Below, piece by piece: positions 35,922 to 44,375 of a stretch of 64,000 nt of DNA. A program made the translations under genes and the position numbers. Every line of letters begins with the position of its first letter. Position 1 is the stretch's first letter. The DNA comes from Actinorhabdospora filicis (GTDB lineage Bacteria > Actinomycetota > Actinomycetes > Mycobacteriales > Micromonosporaceae): positions 1,743,370 through 1,807,369 of the forward strand of contig NZ_BSTX01000001.1 of the NCBI RefSeq assembly GCF_030269765.1. The letters are read 5' to 3'. The notes beneath the pieces were generated by a model that was not told the DNA's origin, searched no databases, and worked only from the letters and a program-made list of their open reading frames with translations.

Positions 35922-37724
35922 CTAACGCACCGAGAAGACCTTCCCCGGGAAGCTCACCGAGACCGCGTTCGGCGTGGCCTGGAGGCGCGCGCCCCGGCAC
36001 CATCCGGCGTCGGTGATGCCGTCGTCGGCCTTCAGTTCGTCGACCTCGCCACCGGCGGCCACGAACAGCCCGCACTCGGGCCGGGTGACGTCGCTGGAGG
36101 CGTCGGTGACCATGAGGACGCGCCCGTCGGGCAGCGCGGCGAACCAGCCCGCCGGGTCGGCCCCGTCGCCGGGGGTGAAGCCGAGGGGCGCGGCGGCGTG
36201 CCAGGCGTCGGCGCCGTCGGCGAGGGCGAAGGCGACCACGTCGAAGGTGGCCTGCCCGCCGAGGGTCGCGTGGTGGCATTCGCCGAGGACGAGGTCCTCG
36301 CCGCCGACCTGCAGGGTCCCGGCGCAGGAGACGGCGTAGGTGCTGCCGAGGTCGAGTCCCTCGCGCCGCCACAGCTCGGCCCCGTCGGCGGAGTTGAGGG
36401 CGGTGAGGTCGTGCCGGAAGACGCGCGCGGCGAACAGGCCCTCGCTGTCGGAGACGTCCTGCCGCACGTCGGCGATGACGCGCTCACCGGCCACGGTCAG
36501 CGAGCCGGGCTCGATCTCGCCGACCACCGGCCCCTGCCACTCCCACAGGCCCGCACCGGACTGCGCGTCGATCGCGGCCACGCGCGGCTTGTCGGCGCTG
36601 ACGTCGTCGGCGGCGCAGTTCATGGCCGCCGCCAGGCGCGGCCCGGCCTGCTCCACGACGCGCACGAGGCAGCGCTCGGGGGCGGTGTAGGTCCACAGGT
36701 GGGCGCCGCCGTAGGCGAAGGCCTCGACGGTGCCGAGGGCCTTCTCCGGCTGGATCAGCAGGGCCTGGTCGGTGACGGCCAGGACCCTGCCCTCCTCGCC
36801 GGTGTAGCGGCGGTCGGCGAACATGCGGCCGGTGGCGGTGTCCAGCAGGATCGCCGAGGTGCCCGACGGGGCGTCGCGCCGGTCGCCGACGAGGGCGACC
36901 ACGCGCCCGTCGGCCGAGGTCATCGGCGGCTGCGCGAAGGTCCGGTTGTGCCGCACGTGCTCCCAGCGCTTCCTGCCCGAACCGGCGTCGTAGGCGGTCA
37001 CCGCGAGGGTGTCGGGCGAGGTGATGAGCAGCCCGAAGGGCGTGCCGACCGCGCCGCCGCCGGGATAGGCGGAGTTGAGGTGCTCGAAGTCGGACAGGTC
37101 GGCCACCGGCACCGCCGAGGCCGTCGTGGTCGCCTCGGTGTTGGCCGACTCGGCCAGCTCGTGCGCCGCCGAAGTGCCCGCCGCGGCGACGACCGCCACG
37201 AACGCCACCGACAGGACGCACACGCGCACCACCAGGCTCACCGGCGGAGTGTCGCCGGGCCCGGTCCGCACGACCCACTCGGCCAGCATCAGCAGCGCGC
37301 CCCCGAAGGCGGCCATGCCGAAGGCGAAGGCGCCCAGGGACTGGCGGTGGGAGATCCAGTGGCCGTGCCCGGGATCGGGCATCGTGGCCACGGTGATCGC
37401 GCACAGGATCAGCGATCCGCCGGTCAGCGCCGCCGCCGAGATCAGCGCGGGACGGCCCGGATTGGTGACCGTGACCGACAGGGCGACGCCGATCAGCAGG
37501 TACATCGCCACCAGCGAGACCGCCAGCCAGGTCGCGGACGGATCGTCGGCCCCCGGCTCGCCGAACACCGCGAACCCGAGGATCACCGCGCAGGACACCA
37601 GGGCCGCGCCACCCGTGAGGATCGCGGCCGTCCTGGTCAGCGAGCGGACCCAGTCGACGCTGCTGCGCGCAACACCGCTCTTTGGAACACCGCTCGTGGG
37701 AACGCCGCTCTGGGGAGAGTCCAC
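35922..37724 (-). CDS. Membrane protein with PQQ-like beta-propeller domain
   Basis: 600 residues. The N-terminus has short SGVP-type repeats (SGVPTSGVPKSGVARS). About five hydrophobic segments follow between residues 30 and 205, then a long extracytoplasmic beta-propeller (about 230-600) with blade-like GxGxxxWxxxG patterns (AGSGRKRWEH, AQSGAGLWEWQGP, ADGAELWRREG). PQQ-like repeats are used as a scaffold and need not bind PQQ. At least six cysteines in the propeller suggest disulfides. GTG 37724 has only AGGA one base upstream, so an internal start (GTG codon of the third SGVP repeat) is possible. Ligand unknown. Confidence 0.78.
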   Translation of the reverse strand: MDSPQSGVPTSGVPKSGVARSSVDWVRSLTRTAAILTGGAALVSCAVILGFAVFGEPGADDPSATWLAVSLVAMYLLIGVALSVTVTNPGRPALISAAALTGGSLILCAITVATMPDPGHGHWISHRQSLGAFAFGMAAFGGALLMLAEWVVRTGPGDTPPVSLVVRVCVLSVAFVAVVAAAGTSAAHELAESANTEATTTASAVPVADLSDFEHLNSAYPGGGAVGTPFGLLITSPDTLAVTAYDAGSGRKRWEHVRHNRTFAQPPMTSADGRVVALVGDRRDAPSGTSAILLDTATGRMFADRRYTGEEGRVLAVTDQALLIQPEKALGTVEAFAYGGAHLWTYTAPERCLVRVVEQAGPRLAAAMNCAADDVSADKPRVAAIDAQSGAGLWEWQGPVVGEIEPGSLTVAGERVIADVRQDVSDSEGLFAARVFRHDLTALNSADGAELWRREGLDLGSTYAVSCAGTLQVGGEDLVLGECHHATLGGQATFDVVAFALADGADAWHAAAPLGFTPGDGADPAGWFAALPDGRVLMVTDASSDVTRPECGLFVAAGGEVDELKADDGITDAGWCRGARLQATPNAVSVSFPGKVFSVR

Positions 37725-37785
37725 TCCTATCTATTACCGGAAACATCGATGGTTTTCGGGCAGAAACCCGTCATCCCGGGCCGAG

Positions 37786-37820
37786 AAAAACCCCCGCCCT
37801 CCACAATGGAGGCGCGGGGG
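37786..37820 (-). terminator. Rho-independent terminator of the DUF4234 gene
   Basis: On the minus strand CCCCCGCGCCTCCA pairs with TGGAGGGCGGGGG around a TTG loop and is followed by TTTTT, 17 bp after the DUF4234 stop. It also insulates the propeller gene that follows on the same strand. Confidence 0.85.
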
Positions 37821-37837
37821 CGCGTCGCAGGGGCGTG

Positions 37838-38233
37838 CTACTGCTGGCCGTAGCGGGCCCACACCTTGTTCAGGTGCGCCTGGTAGTACACCGAGTGGAA
37901 ACCGCCGATGATGGCCAGCAGGAAGCCGACACCACCGGAGGCGCGCTCCTGGAGACCGGCGGCCTCCTCGGCCTTCGCGATGCGCGAGCCGGTGTTGACC
38001 AGGGTCATGATGGGCGGCACCACGAGGCAGGAGCCGAAGAGCGCCAGCACGGCGAGACCCGGGGAGACCTCCAGGCGGGCGAACTCCTTCACCTCCTTGT
38101 TGACCTTGTAGTGCCAGACGATGCCGTAGATCCCGAGCGTGACGAGCGTCAGCAGCCAGACACCGAACGGGCTCCGGGTCTTGCCGAGGACGACCGCCTG
38201 GGCACCGGGGTTGCTCTGCGGCGGGTGGGTCAT
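37838..38233 (-). CDS. DUF4234 membrane protein
   Basis: 131 residues. The core SPFGVWLLTLVTLGIYGIVWHYKVNKEV is the DUF4234 signature, with about three membrane segments. ATG 38233 begins the conserved N-terminal Pro-rich tail and has AGAGGAAC upstream. Function of the family is unknown. The longer upstream frame to 38980 overlaps the two plus-strand genes and was rejected. Confidence 0.85.
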   Translation of the reverse strand: MTHPPQSNPGAQAVVLGKTRSPFGVWLLTLVTLGIYGIVWHYKVNKEVKEFARLEVSPGLAVLALFGSCLVVPPIMTLVNTGSRIAKAEEAAGLQERASGGVGFLLAIIGGFHSVYYQAHLNKVWARYGQQ

Positions 38234-38461
38234 GAGGGGTTCCTCTCGAAAGAGCAGGTATTGCAGTGGGCTGGGACACATTAAGACAGCGCGGCAAACG
38301 GTTCCAGGCGTCTTCGCTGGACAAAGTGGACCGATACTCACGTTCCCGTCACCGCTCGGCACCTTCGTACGACCGAATGTGGACGATCGGACCAGGCGAT
38401 CTTGCACCCCGAAGCCGCCGAACGGGCAACCTCGCGGCCTCGTCCATGCGTCACTAGTGCC

Positions 38462-38683
38462 ATGAGCCCGCCCCGCCCGAGGCCCGGTCACACCGGACGC
38501 GATCCCGCCCGGATCGCCGAGGTGACCGTCGACGCGGGGGGCTTCGTGCGCGCCGTGGTCTTCCTCCCGGACGCCGAGGGGCGCTCGCCGAGGCACCTCG
38601 CCGAGGCGGTGCTCGCCGGATACGACGAGGCGGAACTGGCGCGGCTGTGGGACCGGACGGAAGGGCGAGATGGACGACGGTGA
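38462..38683 (+). CDS. Small hypothetical protein preceding a YbaB-like gene
   Basis: 73 residues, Pro/Arg-rich at the start (MSPPRPRPGHTGRDPARIAE) and then VTVDAGGFVRAVVFLPDAEG and SPRHLAEAVLAGYDEAELARLW. The strand-strand-helix pattern resembles a shortened YbaB-like fold. It overlaps the next gene by 14 bp, suggesting the two are translated together. No confident family. Confidence 0.6.
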   Translation: MSPPRPRPGHTGRDPARIAEVTVDAGGFVRAVVFLPDAEGRSPRHLAEAVLAGYDEAELARLWDRTEGRDGRR

Positions 38684-39014
38684 CGGAGTGCTCGACGTGG
38701 AACTGACCGACCCGCGGGCGCAGGAGATGGCCGACGCGGCCTTCGACGCGCTCATGGACTTCCCGGACAGGTGCGCCGAGCTGGCCGCCACGCGCGAACT
38801 GCGCCGCCACCACGGCCCGGTGACGGTCACGGTGAACCTGGAGGGCCGCGTCATCGACCTCGACCTGGGCGGCGCCGCACGCGAGGGCGCCGAGGTCGCC
38901 GAGGCGATCCGCCTCGCCCAGGAGGACGCGCGCACGGCCCTCAAGCGGGAGACCGAGGCGCTGCTGCCGCCCGTCATCACCGCCTACGGGCGTTACCTGG
39001 ATCGCCTCTCCTGA
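38670..39014 (+). CDS. YbaB/EbfC-like protein
   Basis: 114 residues. An N-terminal helix (DPRAQEMADAAFDALMDF) is followed by the beta hairpin GPVTVTVNLEGRVIDLDLG and a long C-terminal helix. This is the helix-hairpin-helix layout of YbaB/EbfC nucleoid proteins, which in actinobacteria often occur beside WXG100 or secretion genes; none is adjacent here. ATG 38670 has GGAAGGGCG upstream. The assignment is from fold pattern, not strong sequence identity. Confidence 0.6.
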   Translation: MDDGDGVLDVELTDPRAQEMADAAFDALMDFPDRCAELAATRELRRHHGPVTVTVNLEGRVIDLDLGGAAREGAEVAEAIRLAQEDARTALKRETEALLPPVITAYGRYLDRLS

Positions 39015-39071
39015 ACCCCGCGCCGGTCCAGGGGCGTCTAGGGTGCGTTATCTGACAGATGGAGTTCCCGC

Positions 39072-40052
39072 GTGCCCCAGAAGACCCTCGTCCGCCGCAT
39101 CGCGCTCGCACTGGTGATCACCGCGACGGTCGCCGCCGCCCTGTTCGCCCTCATGCGGCTGACCGGCCTGGAGCGGACCTGGCCGCTGCGGACGCTGGTC
39201 GCCTACACCCCGTACCTGACGCTGCTGGCGCTCGTGCCGCCGATCGCGGCGGCGGTCCTGCGCAAGTGGCGGCTGGCGCTGGCCGGGCTCATCGCGCCGC
39301 TGGTGCTGGCCTCCCTGGTCGTCCCGCGCGCGTTCCCCGACTCGCAGCCGGAGGCCACCGGGCCGCGCCTGACGGTCATGACGCTGAACCTGTGGATCGG
39401 GCAGGCCGACGCGGGGAAGGTCGTCGAGATGGTCGGCGAGCGCGGTGTGGACGTGCTGAGCGTGCAGGAGCTGTCGGTGGAGGCCGTGGCGCGGCTGGAC
39501 GCGGCCGGTATCGGCGCGCTGCTGCCCTACCGGGAGGTCCGGGTGACGCCGGGGGTGGAGTCGGAGGGCACGGGGGTCTACTCGCGGTATCCGCTGGCGC
39601 GCAACACCGTCCTGGAGTTCCCGGCGACGTTCGCGATGACGGGGGTGACGATCACCGTTCCGGGTACCGCGCCGGTGGAGTTGCTGGCGGCGCATCCGGC
39701 GGCGCCGTGGGCGGCCACGGAGCTGCGCCGGTGGCTGAAGGATCTGGAGTCGCTGCCGAGCGCGTCGGGTGGGAGTACGCGGATCATCGCGGGCGATTTC
39801 AACGCGACGCTGGATCACGCGGCGTTGCGGGAGGTCCTCGACCGCGGTTTCAACGACGCCGCCGATGAGGTCGGGATGGCGCTGCGCGGGACGTGGAAGG
39901 GCCGTTCGGGCCTGCTGGCGCTCGCCCCGCGCGTGGCTCTGGATCACGTCTTCGTCGATGAGCGGGTGGCGGTGGAGTCGGTGGACTTCGGTGATCCGCC
40001 GGGCACCGACCACCTCCCGGTCTTCGCGGTGCTGCGGCTCCCGGGACAATAG
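39072..40052 (+). CDS. Endonuclease/exonuclease/phosphatase-family protein, membrane anchored
   Basis: 326 residues. Three hydrophobic segments lie in the first ~95 residues, then an EEP domain: TLNLWIGQADAG (first catalytic Asn), VQELS (Glu), AGDFNATLDH (Asp/Asn), ALDHVFVDE and the terminal GTDHLPVFAVL (Asp-His). The EEP fold hydrolyses phosphodiesters or phosphomonoesters. With a membrane N-terminus the catalytic domain is probably outside the cell, as in the YafD/VanX-associated type. GTG 39072 has GGAG 7 nt upstream. Confidence 0.87.
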   Translation: MPQKTLVRRIALALVITATVAAALFALMRLTGLERTWPLRTLVAYTPYLTLLALVPPIAAAVLRKWRLALAGLIAPLVLASLVVPRAFPDSQPEATGPRLTVMTLNLWIGQADAGKVVEMVGERGVDVLSVQELSVEAVARLDAAGIGALLPYREVRVTPGVESEGTGVYSRYPLARNTVLEFPATFAMTGVTITVPGTAPVELLAAHPAAPWAATELRRWLKDLESLPSASGGSTRIIAGDFNATLDHAALREVLDRGFNDAADEVGMALRGTWKGRSGLLALAPRVALDHVFVDERVAVESVDFGDPPGTDHLPVFAVLRLPGQ

Positions 40053-40058
40053 GCCGAC

Positions 40059-40652
40059 ATGCGCGATGAAACGATCGGCGGCTTCCTGGAAGCCCTCGCC
40101 GCCCGCGTCCCCGCCCCCGGTGGCGGCGCGACGGCGGCCCTGCACGCCGCACAGGCCGCGGCCCTCCTCGGGATGGTCGCCCGGTACACCAATCCGCCCG
40201 TTCAGCACGTCATCGACGCCACCGACGCCCTGCGGGAGCGGGCGGTGGCGCTGGCCGCCGAGGACGCCGAGGCGTTCACCGCCGTCACCGACGCCTACAA
40301 GCTGCCGAAGGCCACCGATGAGGAGAAGGCGGCGCGCTCGGCGATGATCGCCGCCTCGCTGGTGGGCGCCGCGCGTCCGCCGGCCGAGGTGGTCGCCACC
40401 GCCGCGCGGCTGGTGGAGCTGGCCGAGGAGCTGCTGCCGATCGGCAACAAGAACGTCATCACCGACGTCGCCGCCGCCACCGAGGCCGCCCGCGCGGCCG
40501 CGACGACCGCGCGCGTCAACATCGAGATCAACCTGGGCGGCATCAAGGACGCCGGGGCGCGCGCCGAGCTGGCTGGGGTGGCCGCCGGGGTCGATGACAT
40601 CGCCCGCCGCGCCGCCGCGGTGACCGAGGCCGTCCGGGAGGGACTGAAGTGA
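40059..40652 (+). CDS. Cyclodeaminase/cyclohydrolase-family protein (methenyl-THF cyclohydrolase type)
   Basis: 197 residues, all-helical FTCD_C/FchA fold. Signatures: FLEALAARVPAPGGGATAAL (residues about 9-28) and LLPIGNKNVITDVAAA (about 128-143). Members either deaminate formimino-THF or hydrolyse 5,10-methenyl-THF to 10-formyl-THF. The second activity fits because folD follows with a 4-bp overlap and that FolD lacks the lysine needed for its own cyclohydrolase activity. ATG 40059 lies only 6 bp after the EEP gene. Confidence 0.88.
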   Translation: MRDETIGGFLEALAARVPAPGGGATAALHAAQAAALLGMVARYTNPPVQHVIDATDALRERAVALAAEDAEAFTAVTDAYKLPKATDEEKAARSAMIAASLVGAARPPAEVVATAARLVELAEELLPIGNKNVITDVAAATEAARAAATTARVNIEINLGGIKDAGARAELAGVAAGVDDIARRAAAVTEAVREGLK

Positions 40653-41473
40653 CCGGGGTGCTGTCCGGCAAGGACCTCGCGGCCGCGATCCGCGCCGAGG
40701 CGAAGCGCGCCTGTGAGGGCGCGCTGGTCACGCCGAGGCTGGCGGTCGTGGTCGCCACCGATGACGAGTCCTCCGCCTGGTACGTGCGCTCGATCGCGGC
40801 GGCGGCGGCCAGGACCGGCCTGGACTGCCAGGTCGTCGACCTTGGCGCCGGGGCCTCCCCGGAGGAGGTCGAGGCGACCTTGGCGGGCCTGTCGGCCGAG
40901 GAGTCGGTGCACGGCCTGATGCTCCAGACGCCGCTGCCGAAGGGCGCGCGCCTGGAGGAGCTGGCCCGCGCGATCGACCCCGTCAAGGACGTCGACGGGG
41001 CCAATCCGCTGTCGCTGGGGCTGCTCGCGGCGGGCCTGCCCGCGTTCGCCCCGGCCACCGCCGAGGCGGTCATGGCGCTGCTGGACCACCACGGCGTGGA
41101 GCTGCCGGGGAAGACGGTGACGGTCGTGGGCCGCTCCAACGTCGTCGGCAAGCCGCTGGCGCACCTGCTGCTGGCCCGCGACGCCACGGTCACCGTCGCG
41201 CACTCCCGGACCGCCGACCTGGCGGCCGTCACGCGCACCGCCGACGTGGTGGTGGCCGCCGCCGGGCGTCCCGGCCTGATCACCGCCGCGCATCTGCGTC
41301 CCGGCGCGGTCGTCATCGACGTCGGCACCAACGCCACCGAGGACGGCGGGCTCGTCGGCGACGTGGCCGACGTGAGCGGCGTCGCGGGCGCCGTCACGCC
41401 CGTCCCGGGCGGCGTGGGACCGGTCACCACCGCGCTACTGCTGGCGCACACGGTCGAGGCCTCGCGCGCGTGA
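40649..41473 (+). CDS. folD: FolD-family methylene-THF dehydrogenase lacking the cyclohydrolase lysine
   Basis: 274 residues. The FolD fold is intact: Gln 93 and PLP in MLQTPLP, KDVDG (Asp 116) for folate, and GRSNVVGKP for NADP. The catalytic lysine that follows Tyr by four residues (YVASK in Escherichia coli, Lys 54) is replaced by isoleucine (YVRSI, Ile 49). In studied FolD enzymes this lysine is essential for cyclohydrolase and affects dehydrogenase activity. The adjacent cyclohydrolase-type gene would supply the missing step. GTGA overlap with that gene. Cytosolic one-carbon metabolism. Confidence 0.88.
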   Translation: MTGVLSGKDLAAAIRAEAKRACEGALVTPRLAVVVATDDESSAWYVRSIAAAAARTGLDCQVVDLGAGASPEEVEATLAGLSAEESVHGLMLQTPLPKGARLEELARAIDPVKDVDGANPLSLGLLAAGLPAFAPATAEAVMALLDHHGVELPGKTVTVVGRSNVVGKPLAHLLLARDATVTVAHSRTADLAAVTRTADVVVAAAGRPGLITAAHLRPGAVVIDVGTNATEDGGLVGDVADVSGVAGAVTPVPGGVGPVTTALLLAHTVEASRA

Positions 41474-41919
41474 GACCATCGAAGGCGATGAAAGAGGAAA
41501 CGAAGACCCCGGCGAAGTTCCCCCCGCGTGACGAGCGCGGGCGCGTGGAGTCCCTCGCCGAGTACCTCGCGGCCGTGCTCGGGGCGACCCTGTTCACGTT
41601 CGTGCTGCTGGCGATCGTCGACCTGATCTTCTCCGGCTTCGACTTCGGCGAGTTCGGGCACATCTCCGGCTGGATCAGCGTGACGCTGGCCGCGTTCATC
41701 TTCATCGACGACTTCCGCGCCTGGTCGGGCACGAAGTACCGGGTCCCGGTCTTCATCGCCGCCGTCGTCCTGGGCACGGTCGCCGGTCTGGGCATCGCGA
41801 TGGCGATGCCCTCGGGCTGGCTGGACCTGCTGTCGGGCGCGCTGGGCGCGGCGGTGTCGGTGGTGGTGTACACGATCCTGTGGTTCACCGGGATCCGGAT
41901 GATCGGACGAGAGGTTTAG
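41470..41919 (+). CDS. Hypothetical four-helix membrane protein
   Basis: 149 residues. A charged N-terminus precedes four hydrophobic segments (about 30-50, 60-78, 92-110, 118-140). GTG 41470 is taken because it shares GTGA with the folD stop and has GAGG 8 nt upstream; ATG 41488 would shorten it by six residues. No motif identifies a function. It ends in TAG immediately before the ATG of the DUF4229 gene, so the two are probably co-translated. Confidence 0.72.
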   Translation: MRPSKAMKEETKTPAKFPPRDERGRVESLAEYLAAVLGATLFTFVLLAIVDLIFSGFDFGEFGHISGWISVTLAAFIFIDDFRAWSGTKYRVPVFIAAVVLGTVAGLGIAMAMPSGWLDLLSGALGAAVSVVVYTILWFTGIRMIGREV

Positions 41920-42168
41920 ATGAGTCCCGCATTCAAGTACGGCCTGGGCCGGCTGGGCGTGTTCGCGGTGTGCGCGGCGATCGTGTGGCCGTTCACGCTG
42001 AACCCGCTGGTCAAGCTGATGATCGCGCTGCTGGCCTCGATGATCCTGTCGATCTTCGTGCTGAAGAAGTGGCGCGACCAGGCCAGCGAGGCCATCGGCG
42101 GCGCGGTGGCCAAGCGCCGCGAGGAGAAGGAGCGCATGCGGGCGGCGCTGGCCGGGGACGACGACTAG
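41920..42168 (+). CDS. DUF4229 small membrane protein
   Basis: 82 residues. FKYGLGRLGVFAVCAAIVWPF and the second helix ALLASMILSIFVLKKWRDQ are typical of DUF4229, followed by a charged coiled tail (KRREEKERMRAAL). Function unknown; the family is widespread in actinobacteria, often close to menaquinone genes, and mqnE lies 3.4 kb away. The start codon directly follows the upstream stop. Confidence 0.85.
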   Translation: MSPAFKYGLGRLGVFAVCAAIVWPFTLNPLVKLMIALLASMILSIFVLKKWRDQASEAIGGAVAKRREEKERMRAALAGDDD

Positions 42169-42170
42169 AC

Positions 42171-42824
42171 GTGTACCGCGAGCGGCCGGTGCCCGGCGGC
42201 GTCCTGTGGGAGCGGGCGCCGGTGGCGGCGGCCGGTCCGCAGGTGATCCTGCCCGACGGGTCGATGGACCTGATCTGGACCGGCGGGCGGCTGATCGTGG
42301 CGGGCCCGGACTCGCGGGCGCAGTACGCGACGGGTGCGCCGGGGGCGTCCTACACGGGGGTGCGTTTCGACCCGGGCCTGGCGCCGCTGGTGCTGGGGGT
42401 GCCGGCGGTGGAGTTGCGGGACGCGCGGGTGGCCGCCGAGGACGTCTTCGACGCCGGGGACCTGATCGCGCGGCTGGAGTACGGCGAGGACCCGGCGGAG
42501 GTGCTGGGCGCGGTGCCGACGCCGCCCGCCGACCGGCTGATCGCCGCGGTGGTGTCGCGGGCGCGGGCCGGTGAGGGCGTGGCCGCCATCGCCGGGGCGG
42601 TGAACCTGGGCGAGCGGCAGCTGCACCGGCGGGCCCTGGCGTCCTTCGGGTACGGCGTGAAGACCCTCGGCCGGATCTTCCGCATGACGCGGGCGCTGGA
42701 CCTGGCGCGCGGCGGTGTCGCCTACGCCGAGGCCGCGGCGCGCGCGGGGTACGCCGATCAGGCACACCTGGCGCGCGACGTCCGCGGCCTGGCGGGGACG
42801 ACGATGGGCGCGCTGCTCAGCTGA
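42171..42824 (+). CDS. AraC-family transcriptional regulator
   Basis: 217 residues. The N-terminal cupin-like sensor domain (PDGSMDLIWTGGRLIVAGPD, YTGVRFDPGLAPLVLG) is of the DUF6597 kind. A C-terminal AraC helix-turn-helix pair follows (LGERQLHRRALASFGYGVKT; AAARAGYADQAHLARDVRG). GTG 42171 is two bases after the DUF4229 stop and starts at the domain boundary. Its 3' end overlaps the convergent VOC-family gene by 8 bp; such AraC regulators often control a neighbouring VOC or DUF gene. Confidence 0.86.
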   Translation: MYRERPVPGGVLWERAPVAAAGPQVILPDGSMDLIWTGGRLIVAGPDSRAQYATGAPGASYTGVRFDPGLAPLVLGVPAVELRDARVAAEDVFDAGDLIARLEYGEDPAEVLGAVPTPPADRLIAAVVSRARAGEGVAAIAGAVNLGERQLHRRALASFGYGVKTLGRIFRMTRALDLARGGVAYAEAAARAGYADQAHLARDVRGLAGTTMGALLS

Positions 42825-43197
42825 GCCGGGCGTAGAAGTCCACGCCGTTGCCGTCGGGGTCGGACACGGCGGCGTAGCGCTGGCCCCAGACGGCGTCGAA
42901 GGGCTCCAGGTGGCATTTCGCGCCCGCGGCGGTGACGCGCTCGTAGGCGGCGTCGACCTCCTCGGCGGTGTCGCACTGGAAGGCCAGGGACATCCGCCCG
43001 CCCGGCACGACCTGGACCCCGGGCAGGAACGAGCGGACCGACTCCACGGTGTCCCACATCAGCTTGAAGGCGCCGAAGTCGCATTCGACGTGGCCCTCGG
43101 CGTCCATCTCGGCGGGGATGTCCAGGCCCAGCAGCCGGTAGAAGGCGAGGGAGGCCGGCATGTCGACGGTGAGGATCTCGATCGCGTTCAGTCTCAT
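42817..43197 (-). CDS. VOC-family protein (glyoxalase/bleomycin-resistance fold)
   Basis: 126 residues with paired beta-alpha-beta-beta-beta modules. LNAIEILTVDMPASLAFYRLLGL is the typical start and SDPDGNGVDFYARLS the typical end, containing metal-ligand Glu/Asp candidates. The family includes dioxygenases, isomerases and drug-binding proteins, and the exact role is not deducible. It is convergent with the AraC gene and overlaps it by 8 bp. Confidence 0.85.
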   Translation of the reverse strand: MRLNAIEILTVDMPASLAFYRLLGLDIPAEMDAEGHVECDFGAFKLMWDTVESVRSFLPGVQVVPGGRMSLAFQCDTAEEVDAAYERVTAAGAKCHLEPFDAVWGQRYAAVSDPDGNGVDFYARLS

Positions 43198-43219
43198 GCC
43201 GACGACGCTACGGGCGTGA

Positions 43220-44305
43220 TCAGGTCCCCGGCTTGTACGAATCGGTCGTGTAGGCGGGGTAGCGCTCGATGCGCGGCCAGCCGTCGGTGCGCTCGCGGAG
43301 GGCCTCGATGACGGCGGCGATGGCGGGCAGGCCGTCCAGCATCGTCGCGACGGTGTCCAGGCGGTGGCGCAGGACCTGCCGGATCGACGAGACGACCGCC
43401 CGGCCCCGGCCCATCGGCTCGTCGCCCGCGAAGGCGCGCTCCATCAGCCAGGTGAGCATGTCCAGGGTCCAGTGGACGACGGCCAGCCGCACGCCTTCGC
43501 TCTCGCCGCGCCGGGCGGGACGGCCCAGCAGCGCCGTCCAGTACTCGTCGGAGACGGCCGCGACGACCTCGGCGGGCAGCGCGAAGACGCACCAGCAGGT
43601 CGCGAAGGGCATCGTGACGTAGGCGGCGTCGAGGTAGGCCGAGCGGTACCCGGCGCCCTCGAAGTCGATGGCGCGGAAACCGTCGCCGGTGAGCAGGTTG
43701 TTGTCCGGGCAGATGTCGCCGGGGGAGAACACGCGCGGGCCGATCGTCGACAGCACGTTCAGGTCGTCGACCTCGCTGGCGAAGGCCGCCGAGGTGGTGA
43801 TGCCGACGCCGTCGAGGAGCCCGCGCAGGCGGGCGAGCTTCGGCGCGTCCCACAGGGCCGGATCGTCGTCGCCGTCGATGGCGAACTTCTCGCGCAGCGC
43901 GTCCAGTTCGTCCTCACGCCCCAGGGACGCCCGGCCCATCTCGCCGTAGGCGCGCGCCCAGGCCAGTAGGCCCTCGGTGGCCGCGGCGGGGTCGCCGGCC
44001 AGCAGCCGGTCGACCAGGCTCGGCCAGTCGCCCAGGTCGGCCATGACCGTCATCAGCGCGTCCCCGTCGGCGCCCAGCAGCTCCGGACCGCCGGAGTGGA
44101 AGGACAGCCCGGCCGCCTCGCGCACGAAAGCCGAGGCCGCGTACGGCTGCCCGGGGTCGTAGGCCTTCACGATCACCGACGAGCCGTCGGCACGATGCGC
44201 CCGGAGTGTCAGGCTTCGCCGCGAACCGCCGAGATCGGCCCCCTCGGTCAGCTCGGCTCCGATAAGGGCGCCCGCGCGGGCTAGGGTGTCGTTGACGTCG
44301 GTCAC
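43220..44305 (-). CDS. Aminoglycoside-phosphotransferase-like kinase
   Basis: 361 residues. N-lobe lysine is in SSVIVKAYDP. The catalytic loop is represented by SPGDICPDNNLL (Asp/Asn) and the metal-binding Asp by FRAIDFEGAGY, as in APH/choline-kinase-like proteins. The substrate is unknown; this family covers many small-molecule kinases and should not be read as drug resistance. GTG 44305 is the first codon of the conserved region and lacks a ribosome site. It is divergent from the BKACE gene, 70 bp apart. Confidence 0.78.
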   Translation of the reverse strand: MTDVNDTLARAGALIGAELTEGADLGGSRRSLTLRAHRADGSSVIVKAYDPGQPYAASAFVREAAGLSFHSGGPELLGADGDALMTVMADLGDWPSLVDRLLAGDPAAATEGLLAWARAYGEMGRASLGREDELDALREKFAIDGDDDPALWDAPKLARLRGLLDGVGITTSAAFASEVDDLNVLSTIGPRVFSPGDICPDNNLLTGDGFRAIDFEGAGYRSAYLDAAYVTMPFATCWCVFALPAEVVAAVSDEYWTALLGRPARRGESEGVRLAVVHWTLDMLTWLMERAFAGDEPMGRGRAVVSSIRQVLRHRLDTVATMLDGLPAIAAVIEALRERTDGWPRIERYPAYTTDSYKPGT

Positions 44306-44375
44306 AGCAGCGAGGTTAATGCCGCTGCGGCCGATTCGCGCAGTGGTTTTCACGTCCCCGCAGTGGAATGATCGC

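Noticed and set aside
43220..44305. Drug-resistance role for the phosphotransferase-like gene
   Set aside because: Only the kinase fold is visible; the family is broad and nothing in the context indicates antibiotic modification.
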